A stretch of DNA of 64,000 bases from Muribaculaceae bacterium. GTDB taxonomy: Bacteria; Bacteroidota; Bacteroidia; Bacteroidales; Muribaculaceae. Made by a program: the position numbers and the translations under genes. Positions 19,865 through 28,084 of the stretch are shown piece by piece; positions within the stretch are counted from its first letter, which is position 1; each line of letters opens with the position of its first letter. The DNA lies in the NCBI GenBank assembly GCA_028689665.1, contig JAQVCR010000008.1, positions 1 through 64,000 of the forward strand. Direction: 5' to 3'. A model generated the notes under the pieces. It made no database searches. It worked only from the letters and a program-made list of their open reading frames with translations, and was not told the origin of the DNA.

Positions 19865-21706
19865 TCATCTCTTGTTTAAATCATCATACGTGGCTTGTAA
19901 TATTGCCTTACCTTCTTTTATACGTTGTGCGCGACAGATATTATCTTTATCATTATCTTCCAATATTATTCCACCTTCATTATCATATACACTCTCGCCT
20001 GTGGAATCAAGAAATCCAAATCCGTTCATAAACGTATAGATTGCAAATGGATTTGCTTGATATTTTTTTGTCAGCACATTTCTACTAAATATAAATTCGT
20101 TATGCGAAATTCCTAGCTGCGATAACAATGTTGCCGCTATATCGCTTTGATTTATGGCATAATCGTAACGGCAAGTTTTTGTAACAGCCCCGCCGACCAT
20201 TAATAATGGTATTTTGAAGAATTGTGGTTGATATCGTTTCCCATTTACCGGATAATATATACCATGATCGGCTGTGATGATTAGTACTAAATTTTTCCAC
20301 TGATCGGTTTCTTTCAGCCTTTTAATAAATTTGCCTATACAATCGTCAGTGTATGCCATTGAATTTTCTATTCTGTCGCTAAATTTATTGAATGGCACAA
20401 CAAAAGGCTCATGGCTGCTTAATGTCAAGAATGTTATAAACCATTTAGATGTGGTTTCCTTTTTAGCAATATGTTGATACAGATAATCAAACATTATATC
20501 ATCGTTCACTCCCCACGCATTTGAAGTACGCTCGGGTATCGTAAAATTATTATCCGATACTAATTTATTATAACCAGTTCCCAACAAATAGCTCTTCATA
20601 TTAGTGAAATTAATATCGCCACCATATATAAATTCGCTAAAGTATCCATTTGCCGAGAGAGATTTTGCTATCGACGGCAGATTTCTACTTTTTATTGGCA
20701 TCTTCATTATTGAGGTATTTGGGTAGCTTAAATGTCCGCTTAAGGCACACACGGTACCTCGGTCGGTGCGAAAACTATTTCCATAGCACTGCGAAAATAA
20801 TACTCCTTCACGTGCCAATTCATTAAAATTGGGTGTAATATTGGCTTTTCCTCCTAGTTCGGAAATAAAATTAGAGCCGAAACCTTCTAATACAATTAAT
20901 AATACATTTGGCTCTTCATTTTTTATTATAGTATCTTGTTTACTATTGCTTTGTTCCTTTCCATATAATGATTTAAATATTGTTGCTGCCTCTTTGTCAT
21001 CAAGTAGTCTGTATTCTTGAGAGAAATCTTCGGTCTTACCTAATGAATAAAATAAGCTAAATGCAGGATTTACTGCCGAATGATTTAAAAATTGATTATC
21101 ACAAAAGTATGCTGTACCAACATTTGATGTCGACATTCCTACACCTCCTCTTATTGTCAATATTATTCCGGCAAAGATAAAAACATATAATGACGTTATT
21201 GCAAATTTATGCTTTGGCGTATCAAATCGGGTTGGCGTGATTCTGATTAATATATAGCTCGATATTGCTGTATATAGAATGATGGCTAATATTCTTGTTA
21301 CTGCATACCAAATAGATATACTCGCAACTGCATTTTCGGGCGATTGGAGATAAAAGAAAATTGTTGCATCGAGCTTAAATTGCCAAAATTCATACAGTGA
21401 GGTGTCGACAACAAATATTATTCCACATAGTAATGATATTATAATGTAATAAATCGCCAGAATCTTTTTATAATTTAGACTTACTACATATATACTTAAC
21501 AAAACTAATAGCGACGGGATTATAAATAAATATGAAGTTGTACTTAAATCTAGGCTTAACCCATGCCATAATACCGATAAATAATCTGTGAGGCTAATCG
21601 TTGATGTAGAAGATGAATTAAATATCATAAATAGAGGCTTCTGCATCACAAATATTGCTAAGATTGCAATATATATTTTTAATAGATATACAAATCTAAC
21701 TTTCAT
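19865..21706 (-). CDS. LTA synthase family membrane sulfatase / phosphoglycerol transferase
   Basis: The 613-residue protein has five N-terminal membrane helices (about 5-25, 45-75, 80-105, 130-155, 165-190). An extracytoplasmic sulfatase-fold domain from about 265 contains NVLLIVLEGFGSNF (metal-binding Glu), a likely nucleophile Thr in SFRTDRGTVCALSG, and the C-terminal metal site IITADHGIYYP. This is the architecture of lipoteichoic acid synthase, MdoB and EptA-like enzymes. In Gram-negative bacteria such proteins move phosphoglycerol or phosphoethanolamine onto glycans or lipids; the substrate here is unknown. It lies between two tRNA transcription units. Confidence 0.88.
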   Translation of the reverse strand: MKVRFVYLLKIYIAILAIFVMQKPLFMIFNSSSTSTISLTDYLSVLWHGLSLDLSTTSYLFIIPSLLVLLSIYVVSLNYKKILAIYYIIISLLCGIIFVVDTSLYEFWQFKLDATIFFYLQSPENAVASISIWYAVTRILAIILYTAISSYILIRITPTRFDTPKHKFAITSLYVFIFAGIILTIRGGVGMSTSNVGTAYFCDNQFLNHSAVNPAFSLFYSLGKTEDFSQEYRLLDDKEAATIFKSLYGKEQSNSKQDTIIKNEEPNVLLIVLEGFGSNFISELGGKANITPNFNELAREGVLFSQCYGNSFRTDRGTVCALSGHLSYPNTSIMKMPIKSRNLPSIAKSLSANGYFSEFIYGGDINFTNMKSYLLGTGYNKLVSDNNFTIPERTSNAWGVNDDIMFDYLYQHIAKKETTSKWFITFLTLSSHEPFVVPFNKFSDRIENSMAYTDDCIGKFIKRLKETDQWKNLVLIITADHGIYYPVNGKRYQPQFFKIPLLMVGGAVTKTCRYDYAINQSDIAATLLSQLGISHNEFIFSRNVLTKKYQANPFAIYTFMNGFGFLDSTGESVYDNEGGIILEDNDKDNICRAQRIKEGKAILQATYDDLNKR

Positions 21707-21720
21707 CTTTTAATGCTTTT

Positions 21721-21769
21721 ATAAAAAAAGAAAACCAACCACCTGTTTAAGATGATTGGCTATATTTTC
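21721..21769 (-). terminator. Rho-independent terminator of the tRNA cluster
   Basis: On the minus strand CCAATCATC pairs fully (two G-U) with GGTGGTTGG. The stem extends through flanking AGAAAA/TTTTCT and is followed by a T-run. It lies directly after tRNA-Leu and before the sulfatase gene. Confidence 0.82.
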
Positions 21770-21772
21770 TTG

Positions 21773-21856
21773 TGTCCGAGATGAGATTTGAACTCACACG
21801 AGCGAACGCCCACTACCCCCTCAAAGTAGCGTGTCTACCAATTCCACCACCCGGAC
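21773..21856 (-). tRNA. tRNA-Leu (anticodon GAG)
   Basis: A class II tRNA of 84 bases with a long variable arm (TGGGCGTTCGCTCG). The acceptor stem is GTCCGGG/CTCGGAC. The anticodon stem CTACT/GGTAG encloses loop TTGAGGG, giving GAG. The T-loop is TTCAAAT. It is last in a tRNA-Gly, tRNA-Gly, tRNA-Leu cluster. Confidence 0.93.
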
Positions 21857-21861
21857 TCGAG

Positions 21862-21934
21862 AGCGAAAAACGGGACTCGAACCCGCGACCCTAACCTTGG
21901 CAAGGTTATGCTCTACCAACTGAGCTATTTTCGC
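21862..21934 (-). tRNA. tRNA-Gly (anticodon GCC), copy 2
   Basis: A 73-base cloverleaf with acceptor GCGAAAA/TTTTCGC. The anticodon stem TAACC/GGTTA encloses loop TTGCCAA (GCC), and the T-loop is TTCGAGT. It is identical in sequence to the neighbouring copy. Confidence 0.95.
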
Positions 21935-21986
21935 ATTTGCTGTCTTTCTGTCGCTCGTTACAGCATTATTAAGTTAAAGAACTCTG

Positions 21987-22059
21987 AGCGAAAAACGGGA
22001 CTCGAACCCGCGACCCTAACCTTGGCAAGGTTATGCTCTACCAACTGAGCTATTTTCGC
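21987..22059 (-). tRNA. tRNA-Gly (anticodon GCC), copy 1
   Basis: A 73-base cloverleaf identical to the copy at 21862-21934, including the flanking ATGC-type bases at the 5' side (both are preceded by GCAAA on the coding strand). This points to a tandem duplication of about 125 bases. Confidence 0.95.
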
Positions 22060-22158
22060 ATTTGCATTATAGGCAATTACTACCCCTTTTGCGCTTGCAA
22101 AGTTAATATCATTTTTTTAATTATGCAAGCCCCTAAGACACTTTTTTTGAGCAAATCC

Positions 22159-22752
22159 CTATTTAATCATATTCATAAAGTTGTTTCTCATCTCCGAATT
22201 TTCAAAGGCTCCTTTGTATTCCATTGTTAATGTGGTACTTTCTTGTTTCTCCACGCCTCGCATTTTCATACACAGATGCCCTGCTTCACAAATCACAATT
22301 ACGCCTTTTTTAGATAATTTATCACTCAAGAGTTGACAGATCTCGTGTGTTAATCGTTCTTGAACTTGTAATCTCTTAGCATACACGTCGACTATTCTTG
22401 CTAATTTGCTAAGTCCGACAATGCTTCCATCGGGGATATATCCTATTGTTATTTTCCCAAAAAACGGCAAAATATGATGTTCACATAGTGAGTAGAATTC
22501 AATATCTTTGACAACTACTATATTAGAACCTGCATATTCAAATATTGCAGAGTTTAAAACATCTTCGCCCGATTGATTGTATCCTCCGGTTACTTCTACT
22601 AATGCTTTCGCTGCTCGATAGGGAGTTTTAAGCAAGCCTTCTCTTTTTGTATCCTCTCCTATCAATTGCAATATTGCTTCATAATGTTCGGCTACTTGTT
22701 CGATTAAGGTTTCTCTTTCATCTTCAAGTAATCTATCATTAGATCTATTCAT
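22159..22752 (-). CDS. folE: GTP cyclohydrolase I
   Basis: The 197-residue enzyme converts GTP to 7,8-dihydroneopterin triphosphate, the first step of folate synthesis. Signature motifs are EFYSLCEHHILPFFGKI (zinc Cys and His), GLSKLARIVDVYAKRLQVQERLT, and the third zinc ligand in ICEAGHLCMKMRG. Length is normal. It follows the SPOR-domain gene by 6 bases, so the two are probably cotranscribed. Confidence 0.97.
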   Translation of the reverse strand: MNRSNDRLLEDERETLIEQVAEHYEAILQLIGEDTKREGLLKTPYRAAKALVEVTGGYNQSGEDVLNSAIFEYAGSNIVVVKDIEFYSLCEHHILPFFGKITIGYIPDGSIVGLSKLARIVDVYAKRLQVQERLTHEICQLLSDKLSKKGVIVICEAGHLCMKMRGVEKQESTTLTMEYKGAFENSEMRNNFMNMIK

Positions 22753-22758
22753 TATATT

Positions 22759-23235
22759 TTAGTCTATATTTATTCTATCTCTTACAATAATAACTTCTCT
22801 TGAATAGCCAGGAAATGCTTTTTTTATTTGATTCATCATTTCGTGAGCTTCTTCTTGTGTTTTAAAGTCGCCTACGCGTAGTCGCCATGCCGGTGCTTTA
22901 TAAGTGAGATACGTTTTTATTAAGGGGAAACGTGATGTTATATTTCGTTCCTTTATCATTGCTTCGCTCTTTGCTGTGCGATGATTATTATCCGAGAATA
23001 CTTGGATTCGGAAGCCAACCATTTTTCCTGAACTGCTCTGATGTGTTTCTTCTTCGAGCTCATCGGGCATAAGACGCTCATTAAGGCCTTCTGGTTGCAC
23101 AATATTTACCTTCTCATTGCTGGTGCCATGAAGATAATCGACTATGGTTGAATCCCGCTCTTGCGACATTAGTTTAGCCGAGCCGATGATAAGCAACATC
23201 ACAGTTGCAATAATAAACATTACCCTTTTCTCCAT
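22759..23235 (-). CDS. SPOR domain-containing exported protein
   Basis: A 158-residue protein with one N-terminal hydrophobic segment (about 5-22), which is a signal anchor or signal peptide. The C-terminal SPOR domain (about 70-150) includes GFRIQVFSDNNHRTAKSEA and WRLRVGDFKTQEEAHEMM. SPOR domains bind septal peptidoglycan with denuded glycan strands. It lies between tpiA (with a hairpin between them) and folE. Confidence 0.88.
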   Translation of the reverse strand: MEKRVMFIIATVMLLIIGSAKLMSQERDSTIVDYLHGTSNEKVNIVQPEGLNERLMPDELEEETHQSSSGKMVGFRIQVFSDNNHRTAKSEAMIKERNITSRFPLIKTYLTYKAPAWRLRVGDFKTQEEAHEMMNQIKKAFPGYSREVIIVRDRINID

Positions 23236-23249
23236 AATAACTATAATTT

Positions 23250-23285
23250 AGGCTACAAAGATAATAAAAATCATCTTTGTAGCCT
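23250..23285 (-). terminator. Hairpin between tpiA and the SPOR gene
   Basis: AGGCTACAAAGAT (23250-23262) is perfectly complementary to ATCTTTGTAGCCT (23273-23285), a 13-base-pair stem 23 bases after the tpiA stop. The T-run that follows on the minus strand is poor, so it may be an attenuating or mRNA-stabilizing hairpin instead of a full terminator. Confidence 0.55.
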
Positions 23286-23308
23286 TATAATATCTTATAT
23301 ATTTATCT

Positions 23309-24064
23309 TTAGAATGCTGTAACGATTCCCATAAATGATTCTGCATTGAGTGCAGCACCACCGATTAAGCCACCATCTACGTTTGGCTTTGAGAATAATG
23401 CTTTTGCATTTGTTGGTTTGCAGCTTCCTCCGTAAAGGATTGATGTATTTTCAGCTACTTCTTTGCCATATTTTGTTTCTACTAGGCTGCGAATATAAGC
23501 ATGGATTTCTTCGGCTTGGTCATCGCTTGCTGTTTTGCCTGTTCCGATTGCCCATACTGGCTCGTATGCCAAAATGATTTTGCCGAAATCTTCTGCACTT
23601 AAATCAAATAATGATTTTTCTATTTGATTTTTAACTACATCAAAGTATGTTCCGTTTTCACGTTCTGATAGCACTTCTCCGATACAGAAAATTGGAGTTA
23701 ATCCGTTTTCTAACGCTAAAAGAGTTTTTTCTTTCAATGTTTCTACAGTTTCACCATAGTATTGACGACGCTCTGAGTGTCCTAGAATTACATATTTTGC
23801 ACCGGTTGATGCTACCATTGAAGCTGATACTTCGCCTGTATATGCACCCGATTTCTTATCTGCGCAATTTTCTGCTCCGAGTCCTAGCTTATTGCTATCT
23901 ATTACAGCATTTACCGATGTTAAGTGAGTAAAAGGAACGCCTATTATTACATCACAATTAGGTGTAACGCCTTTCAATGCTTCATTTACATTTTTTGCTA
24001 ATTCTACGCCTTCGGCAACTGTAGTATTCATCTTCCAGTTTCCTGCTACGATATTCTTTCTCAT
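23309..24064 (-). CDS. tpiA: Triosephosphate isomerase
   Basis: The 251-residue glycolytic enzyme interconverts dihydroxyacetone phosphate and glyceraldehyde-3-phosphate. Catalytic Lys is in GNWKMNT, catalytic His in VILGHSERR, catalytic Glu in [16 protein letters not shown], and the phosphate-binding loops in [11 protein letters not shown] and [11 protein letters not shown]. Length is typical. It lies 23 bases after the DoxX-type gene. Confidence 0.98.
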   Translation of the reverse strand: MRKNIVAGNWKMNTTVAEGVELAKNVNEALKGVTPNCDVIIGVPFTHLTSVNAVIDSNKLGLGAENCADKKSGAYTGEVSASMVASTGAKYVILGHSERRQYYGETVETLKEKTLLALENGLTPIFCIGEVLSERENGTYFDVVKNQIEKSLFDLSAEDFGKIILAYEPVWAIGTGKTASDDQAEEIHAYIRSLVETKYGKEVAENTSILYGGSCKPTNAKALFSKPNVDGGLIGGAALNAESFMGIVTAF

Positions 24065-24087
24065 TTCCTATTTATTTAGTTAATAAA

Positions 24088-25401
24088 TTATTTATTATCT
24101 TTTTCAATGCGCAAAGTTACGCTTTTATTTTGATTTTTACTGTCCTTTAGTCGCCTAAAATTTATCACTTTATGACTACGATTTATTATTAATAACAACA
24201 TCATTGAGCCTAAATATAAAATAGTAAGCATTAAAAGCCATTTCTCTGATTCTAATTCTTCTACGACTTCGCTTAAGTCTTGATTTCCACTCACTAAGCT
24301 CTCTACCGGAATAGAACGCATCGTGCGTTTCCACTGAACGACTCCGTCTTTTAAATACACTATTGCGGGATTTCCTCGTGCTATCTGTTTTAGGACACTG
24401 TCATCGATTATATACATCGGGTAGCTTGCCATTGATATATCTCGCCACTCGCTTATGCTCCCCGAGTCGGCTGAAGTAAGACCAACGACGCTTATGCCTC
24501 TCGACTGTGCCATTTCATTAATCTCATTGATAACATAAGTGTATGATATTTCAACTTCACTGAGATTAGGGAATAGGAAAATTACTTGTTCTCCTTGCGC
24601 CAATATTATCGACTGCGTTATGTCTTCGCCTCCCTTAGAAATAACCAGCTCGCTATGGTCAACTTTTAATTCTTTTGCCTTTTCATATCTATCTACAAAT
24701 GTCCATTCCTCAGATGGTAGGCTGTCGACTGTAAATTCTTTCTTTTCGCCGGCTCGCTCGTATATAAATACATAGTTATCGCCATCGTCGACCTTTTCTT
24801 TGTCGATAGTGTGTATCAAGTTACCTCCATCTTTGAACGGTCTAAAATCGAGCAATGGCTGATAGAAATAGCCTATAAATGCTATTATTAAAATAAATAA
24901 CGAAGATAGCAACACTACTATCCATTGTACTGCTGCTCCATATATATTCTTTAATCGTTTGTTATAAAGTAACAGATATACCAATCCTGCCGTTATAAAT
25001 ATATTTTTTATAAATGTTGCCCAATTTGAGAGATCCACTACATCGCCAAAGCAGCCACAATTGCCTACGGCATCGGTTACTGCTATATACAGCGTCAACG
25101 GTAGCATTATTAGCATCATCAGGAGCAATAATATCGGTGCAACTCGACGATAGCAACCTAACAATATAAAAACCCCCAGCACAAATTCAAATGCACCTAC
25201 TACAATGGCTAGGAACGATACTAGTGGCAATAATCCCTCAAAGCCTAAGACATTTATGTATTCTTCAAATTTATAAAGACTCCCCCATGGGTCGATTGCT
25301 TTTACAAATCCCGAAAATATGAATAATGCGCCCACTAATACTCTTAGCGTGCCTACAATACTCATCTCTAATATTTTTCTACGCCTCTTTGCTTTCTCCA
25401 T
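24088..25401 (-). CDS. DoxX-type membrane protein (BT_3928-like)
   Basis: This protein of about 437 residues has four N-terminal membrane helices in a DoxX-like arrangement (LVGALFIFSGFVKAIDPWGS, then LVSFLAIVVGAFEFVLGVFIL). A fifth helix, an extracytoplasmic region of about 170 residues that may have a thioredoxin-like fold, and a final helix near 400 follow. A Cys pair (GNCGCFGD) sits between helices, as in other DoxX/MauE-type redox proteins. ATG 25401 overlaps the upstream gene by 23 bases; ATG 25365 would avoid the overlap. The DUF1599, DoxX, tpiA, SPOR, folE order matches what I recall of Bacteroides. Function is unproven. Confidence 0.75.
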   Translation of the reverse strand: MEKAKRRRKILEMSIVGTLRVLVGALFIFSGFVKAIDPWGSLYKFEEYINVLGFEGLLPLVSFLAIVVGAFEFVLGVFILLGCYRRVAPILLLLMMLIMLPLTLYIAVTDAVGNCGCFGDVVDLSNWATFIKNIFITAGLVYLLLYNKRLKNIYGAAVQWIVVLLSSLFILIIAFIGYFYQPLLDFRPFKDGGNLIHTIDKEKVDDGDNYVFIYERAGEKKEFTVDSLPSEEWTFVDRYEKAKELKVDHSELVISKGGEDITQSIILAQGEQVIFLFPNLSEVEISYTYVINEINEMAQSRGISVVGLTSADSGSISEWRDISMASYPMYIIDDSVLKQIARGNPAIVYLKDGVVQWKRTMRSIPVESLVSGNQDLSEVVEELESEKWLLMLTILYLGSMMLLLIINRSHKVINFRRLKDSKNQNKSVTLRIEKDNK

Positions 25402-25933
25402 AATGAAGTTTGATAAGAGCAAACAATGAATAATTAATCATATCCATATAATTTGCATCTATTCCTTCCGACACTAGTGTTGCGCCTTTATTATCTTCTA
25501 TCTGCTTAGTACGGAATATCTTGGATAATATCAAATCTGTATAAGAATTTATGCGCATCAGTCGCCACGCCTCTCCATAATCATGATTCTTGGCTAGCAT
25601 CAACTCGGTAGTTTTAGTTATATATTTATCATATAATTCTATAGCTTTGGTAGTGTCAATATCTTGTATCATAGTATCGCCTAATTCGAGCTGGATAAGC
25701 CCTATTATTCCATAATTTACGATACCAATAAATTCAGGGAAAATTCCCTCGTCTACCATTGCATTTCCTGTAGTTTCGAGTGTACGTATGCGTTGCGCTT
25801 TGATGAAAATCTGGTCGGTTATCGACGTTACCCTCATTATACGCCATGACGCACCATAGTCTTTGAGCTTTTTAATATACAACTCACGACAAATTCCAAT
25901 CACTGTATTAAATTGACTTTTAGTATCCTCCAT
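25379..25933 (-). CDS. DUF1599 protein with two tandem repeats
   Basis: A 184-residue cytoplasmic protein made of two copies of the same module. The first contains KDYGASWRIMRVTSITDQ and EFIGIVNYGIIGLIQLELG. The second contains HDYGEAWRLMRINSYTDL and DMINYSLFALIKLHYG. The frame is open to 25957, but the -7 element at 25955-25962 implies that transcription starts downstream of that, so ATG 25933 is chosen. The family is common in Bacteroidota and uncharacterized. Confidence 0.85.
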   Translation of the reverse strand: MEDTKSQFNTVIGICRELYIKKLKDYGASWRIMRVTSITDQIFIKAQRIRTLETTGNAMVDEGIFPEFIGIVNYGIIGLIQLELGDTMIQDIDTTKAIELYDKYITKTTELMLAKNHDYGEAWRLMRINSYTDLILSKIFRTKQIEDNKGATLVSEGIDANYMDMINYSLFALIKLHYGESKEA

Positions 25934-25954
25934 AATGATTTTTATCTTTCTCCA

Positions 25955-25962
25955 CAAAGTTA
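25955..25962 (-). promoter_or_regulatory. -7 promoter element for DUF1599-doxX-tpiA
   Basis: The minus strand reads TAACTTTG, an exact TAnnTTTG match, 22 bases upstream of the chosen DUF1599 start. It should drive the downstream genes as far as tpiA. Confidence 0.65.
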
Positions 25963-26100
25963 AAAAACTTTCTTTAAATATCGACTATCTCAACATTATG
26001 ATAGTCTTTTATTATGAATTATTTATCTTTGGATAAGACAGGCTGCACTCGGGAAAACAAAAACATATAAACTTGTTTTATGTTCTTCGCTCATTTGCAT

Positions 26101-26108
26101 TATCTTTG
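26101..26108 (+). promoter_or_regulatory. -7 promoter element of the acetyltransferase gene
   Basis: The bases read TATCTTTG, an exact TAnnTTTG match, 30 bases upstream of the acetyltransferase ATG. Confidence 0.6.
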
Positions 26109-26138
26109 TAAGATATAAGAATTTATCTCATTGATTTT

Positions 26139-26714
26139 ATGAAAAGCGAAAAAGAAAAAATGCTTAATGGCGAAGTATACAATCCATCGGATCCCGAGCT
26201 GATCGATCGCTGGCATAGAGCTAAACAATTACAAAAAGAATACAATAACTGCGACACTCTTGATGGGAACAAATTAGAGTCTATTCTGGAAGAATTAATA
26301 GGCGATCGAGGAGATAATGTATGGATTACAGCCCCTATATATGTAGATTACGGCGAAAATATTTATATAGGAAATAATGTGGAGATAAATATGGGTTGTA
26401 CATTTCTTGATTGTAACAAGATTACTATCGGTGATAATTCCGGAATAGGTCCGAATGTGCAATTTTATGCTGTTGGACATCCGATAAATGCTCAAGAAAG
26501 GCTTTCGGGAAATGGCGATTTATGGAAATCAAATTCTGCTCCAATAACTATAGGAAAAAATGTATGGATTGGAGGTGGAAGTATTATCCTTCAAGGTGTA
26601 ACTATCGGAAATAACACGACAATAGGCGCAGGCAGTGTAGTAACTAAAGACATACCATCAAATGTTTTGGCTGTTGGAAATCCTTGCAAGGTTATAAAGA
26701 ATCTTACGAATTAG
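26139..26714 (+). CDS. Hexapeptide-repeat sugar O-acetyltransferase (maltose/galactoside type)
   Basis: The 191-residue protein has the N-terminal maltose-acetyltransferase helix (MKSEKEKMLNGEVYNPSDPEL). A left-handed beta-helix of hexapeptide repeats follows (INMGCTFLDCNKITIGDN, VWIGGGSIILQGVTIG). The catalytic His is in FYAVGHPINAQER. It should transfer an acetyl group from acetyl-CoA to a sugar hydroxyl. It is a single-gene plus-strand unit. The natural acceptor cannot be read from sequence. Confidence 0.92.
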   Translation: MKSEKEKMLNGEVYNPSDPELIDRWHRAKQLQKEYNNCDTLDGNKLESILEELIGDRGDNVWITAPIYVDYGENIYIGNNVEINMGCTFLDCNKITIGDNSGIGPNVQFYAVGHPINAQERLSGNGDLWKSNSAPITIGKNVWIGGGSIILQGVTIGNNTTIGAGSVVTKDIPSNVLAVGNPCKVIKNLTN

Positions 26715-26875
26715 CTATTATCGCTATCGCTAGATAGCGTCTCATTTTACTATAATACGTGGCTAAAGTTCAATTTTAGCCTATCTATTCTGACCCTATA
26801 TTTGTTTTTGGCGCTACTCCTAAACATTTTCCTTATTCTTTTTCTTACTATTTATCCACAAGTTATAACGTTTTT

Positions 26876-27012
26876 AGCCTCACATTTTACTATTAGTCCA
26901 CATTTCATGTGGTTGGTCTAAATGGAAACTTTTAACCAGCCTCACATTTTACAATTAGGCACTACGAACCATTGTTTTAGCCTCACATTTTACAATTAGT
27001 CCACATTTCACA
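26876..27012 (+). repeat. Three spaced copies of a 21-base direct repeat
   Basis: AGCCTCACATTTTACWATTAG occurs at 26876-26896 (T at the variable base), 26938-26958 and 26979-26999. Copies 1 and 3 are both extended by TCCACATTTCA. A degraded relative (GTCTCATTTTACTATAAT) lies near 26729. The spacing is irregular (62 and 41 bases), which argues against a CRISPR or microsatellite. The rest of 26715-27035 has no convincing gene. Confidence 0.7.
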
Positions 27013-27038
27013 ATAGGGCTTCCGTTTAAAATTAGCCT

Positions 27039-27077
27039 AAAAAAAGCAGAGCCGAATTAAAAATAATTCGGCTCTGT
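27039..27077 (-). terminator. Terminator of the 6S RNA
   Basis: On the minus strand CAGAGCCGAATTA and its complement form a 13-base-pair stem with a five-base loop (27046-27077). It is followed by a run of seven T. Confidence 0.9.
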
Positions 27078-27275
27078 ATATTAGCCACATCAAAGGATGC
27101 GATGAAACTCCGTATGACAGGGTTTGAGAGCTACAGCTTTTCTGTAATCCACCTGGTTCGCAATAAGAACACCATAAAGGTTGGGGCCCGCCATTAAAGA
27201 CTATAACTTGTCTCGGCATTTCATTTAGTTTGATGAGTTTCCCAATCTACTTTGATGTGGTTTCTTTCAATCTTG
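27046..27275 (-). ncRNA. ssrS: 6S RNA (Bacteroidales-1 RNA)
   Basis: This noncoding transcript lies directly downstream of rplT, the position known for the Bacteroidales-1 RNA, later interpreted as 6S RNA. A TATATTTG promoter is at 27281-27288 and an intrinsic terminator closes the 3' end. The ends pair through a perfect 11-base helix (27250-27260 with 27085-27095), then a 7-base helix (27235-27241 with 27104-27110). An open central region follows, as expected for a 6S RNA that mimics an open promoter and binds RNA polymerase. The length is about 230 bases. A 60-codon frame inside it is not considered a gene. Confidence 0.82.
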
Positions 27276-27280
27276 TATTG

Positions 27281-27288
27281 CAAATATA
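27281..27288 (-). promoter_or_regulatory. -7 promoter element of the 6S RNA
   Basis: The minus strand reads TATATTTG, an exact TAnnTTTG match, with TTTGG about 20 bases further upstream as the -33 element. The predicted start is near 27275. Confidence 0.75.
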
Positions 27289-27322
27289 ATAAGTTTAGTT
27301 TACTCTACCAAATAAAAGGCAT

Positions 27323-27348
27323 AAAAAAAGCCCTCTAAGAGGGCTTTT
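27323..27348 (-). terminator. Terminator after rplT
   Basis: On the minus strand AAAAGCCCTC, a two-base turn and GAGGGCTTTTTTT form a strong GC-rich hairpin with a T-run. It lies 18 bases after the rplT stop and ends the thrS-infC-rpmI-rplT operon before the 6S RNA promoter. Confidence 0.9.
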
Positions 27349-27365
27349 ACAATAGATTTTTATGA

Positions 27366-27716
27366 TTAAGCATTCTTTACCTTCTCAACTATTGCTTTGA
27401 AAGCAGCAGGATTGTTCATTGCAAGATCGGCAAGAACCTTACGGTTAATTTCGATACCGGCTTTATGAATCAAGCCCATCAACTTAGAGTAAGAAAGATC
27501 TTCTAAGCGAGCTGCAGCATTAATACGCTGAATCCATAATGCACGGAAATTACGCTTTTTATTCTTTCTATCACGATAGGCGTAAGTTAGACCTTTTTCC
27601 CAAGTATTTTTGGCAACTGTCCATACGTTTTTACGACAACCGTAATAACCTCTTGTAAGTTTTAAGATTTTTTTTCTTCTCGCTCTTGAAGCGACATGAT
27701 TTACTGATCTAGGCAT
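27366..27716 (-). CDS. rplT: 50S ribosomal protein L20
   Basis: The 116-residue product is ribosomal protein L20, which binds 23S rRNA early in large-subunit assembly. It begins [20 protein letters not shown] and has the conserved [20 protein letters not shown] and [18 protein letters not shown] segments. It is the last gene of the thrS-infC-rpmI-rplT operon. Confidence 0.99.
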   Translation of the reverse strand: MPRSVNHVASRARRKKILKLTRGYYGCRKNVWTVAKNTWEKGLTYAYRDRKNKKRNFRALWIQRINAAARLEDLSYSKLMGLIHKAGIEINRKVLADLAMNNPAAFKAIVEKVKNA

Positions 27717-27823
27717 TTTTTCTTAATTTTTTGAATGTTAGCGGCTTTATGCTCTTTTTTTGCTAATCACTCGGTTTATAAAAATTTATAAAATCACGAA
27801 ATTTAAAACAAAAAAACTGGAGC

Positions 27824-28021
27824 TTACTTCAAGTTTAATAATAACTTAACGTTCTTTACGTCGGCAGAAACGACTGTCGTTACGTGTCCAAGATTTCTTT
27901 TCTGCTTTTTAGTCTTCTTTGTCAAGATATGACTTTTAAAAGCATGTTTTCTTTTGATTTTTCCTGATCCGGTAAGGGCGAACCTCTTTTTGGCACCGGA
28001 ATTAGTTTTAACCTTTGGCAT
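27824..28021 (-). CDS. rpmI: 50S ribosomal protein L35
   Basis: A 65-residue basic protein that begins [20 protein letters not shown] and contains [20 protein letters not shown], both diagnostic of L35. It lies between infC and rplT in the usual order. Confidence 0.99.
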   Translation of the reverse strand: MPKVKTNSGAKKRFALTGSGKIKRKHAFKSHILTKKTKKQKRNLGHVTTVVSADVKNVKLLLNLK

Positions 28022-28084
28022 TTTTTTAGTTTTTAAATTTTAATTGATTTAATATTTATGCTCGATTTTATCAAGTATAATTCG

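Noticed and set aside
19865-21706. Lipoteichoic acid synthase proper
   Set aside because: The fold matches, but a Gram-negative bacterium with LptD does not make lipoteichoic acid. A phosphoglycerol or phosphoethanolamine transferase is more likely.
25379-25957. Longer DUF1599 start at 25957
   Set aside because: The TAACTTTG promoter element overlaps that position, so the transcript would begin downstream of it.
26876-27012. Possible CRISPR array
   Set aside because: Only three repeats, spacers of unequal length (41 and 20 bases), no cas genes nearby and no palindromic repeat.
27037-27219. 60-codon open frame on the minus strand
   Set aside because: It lies entirely within the structured 6S RNA and its terminator; the frame crosses conserved helices and has no homologue I recognize.
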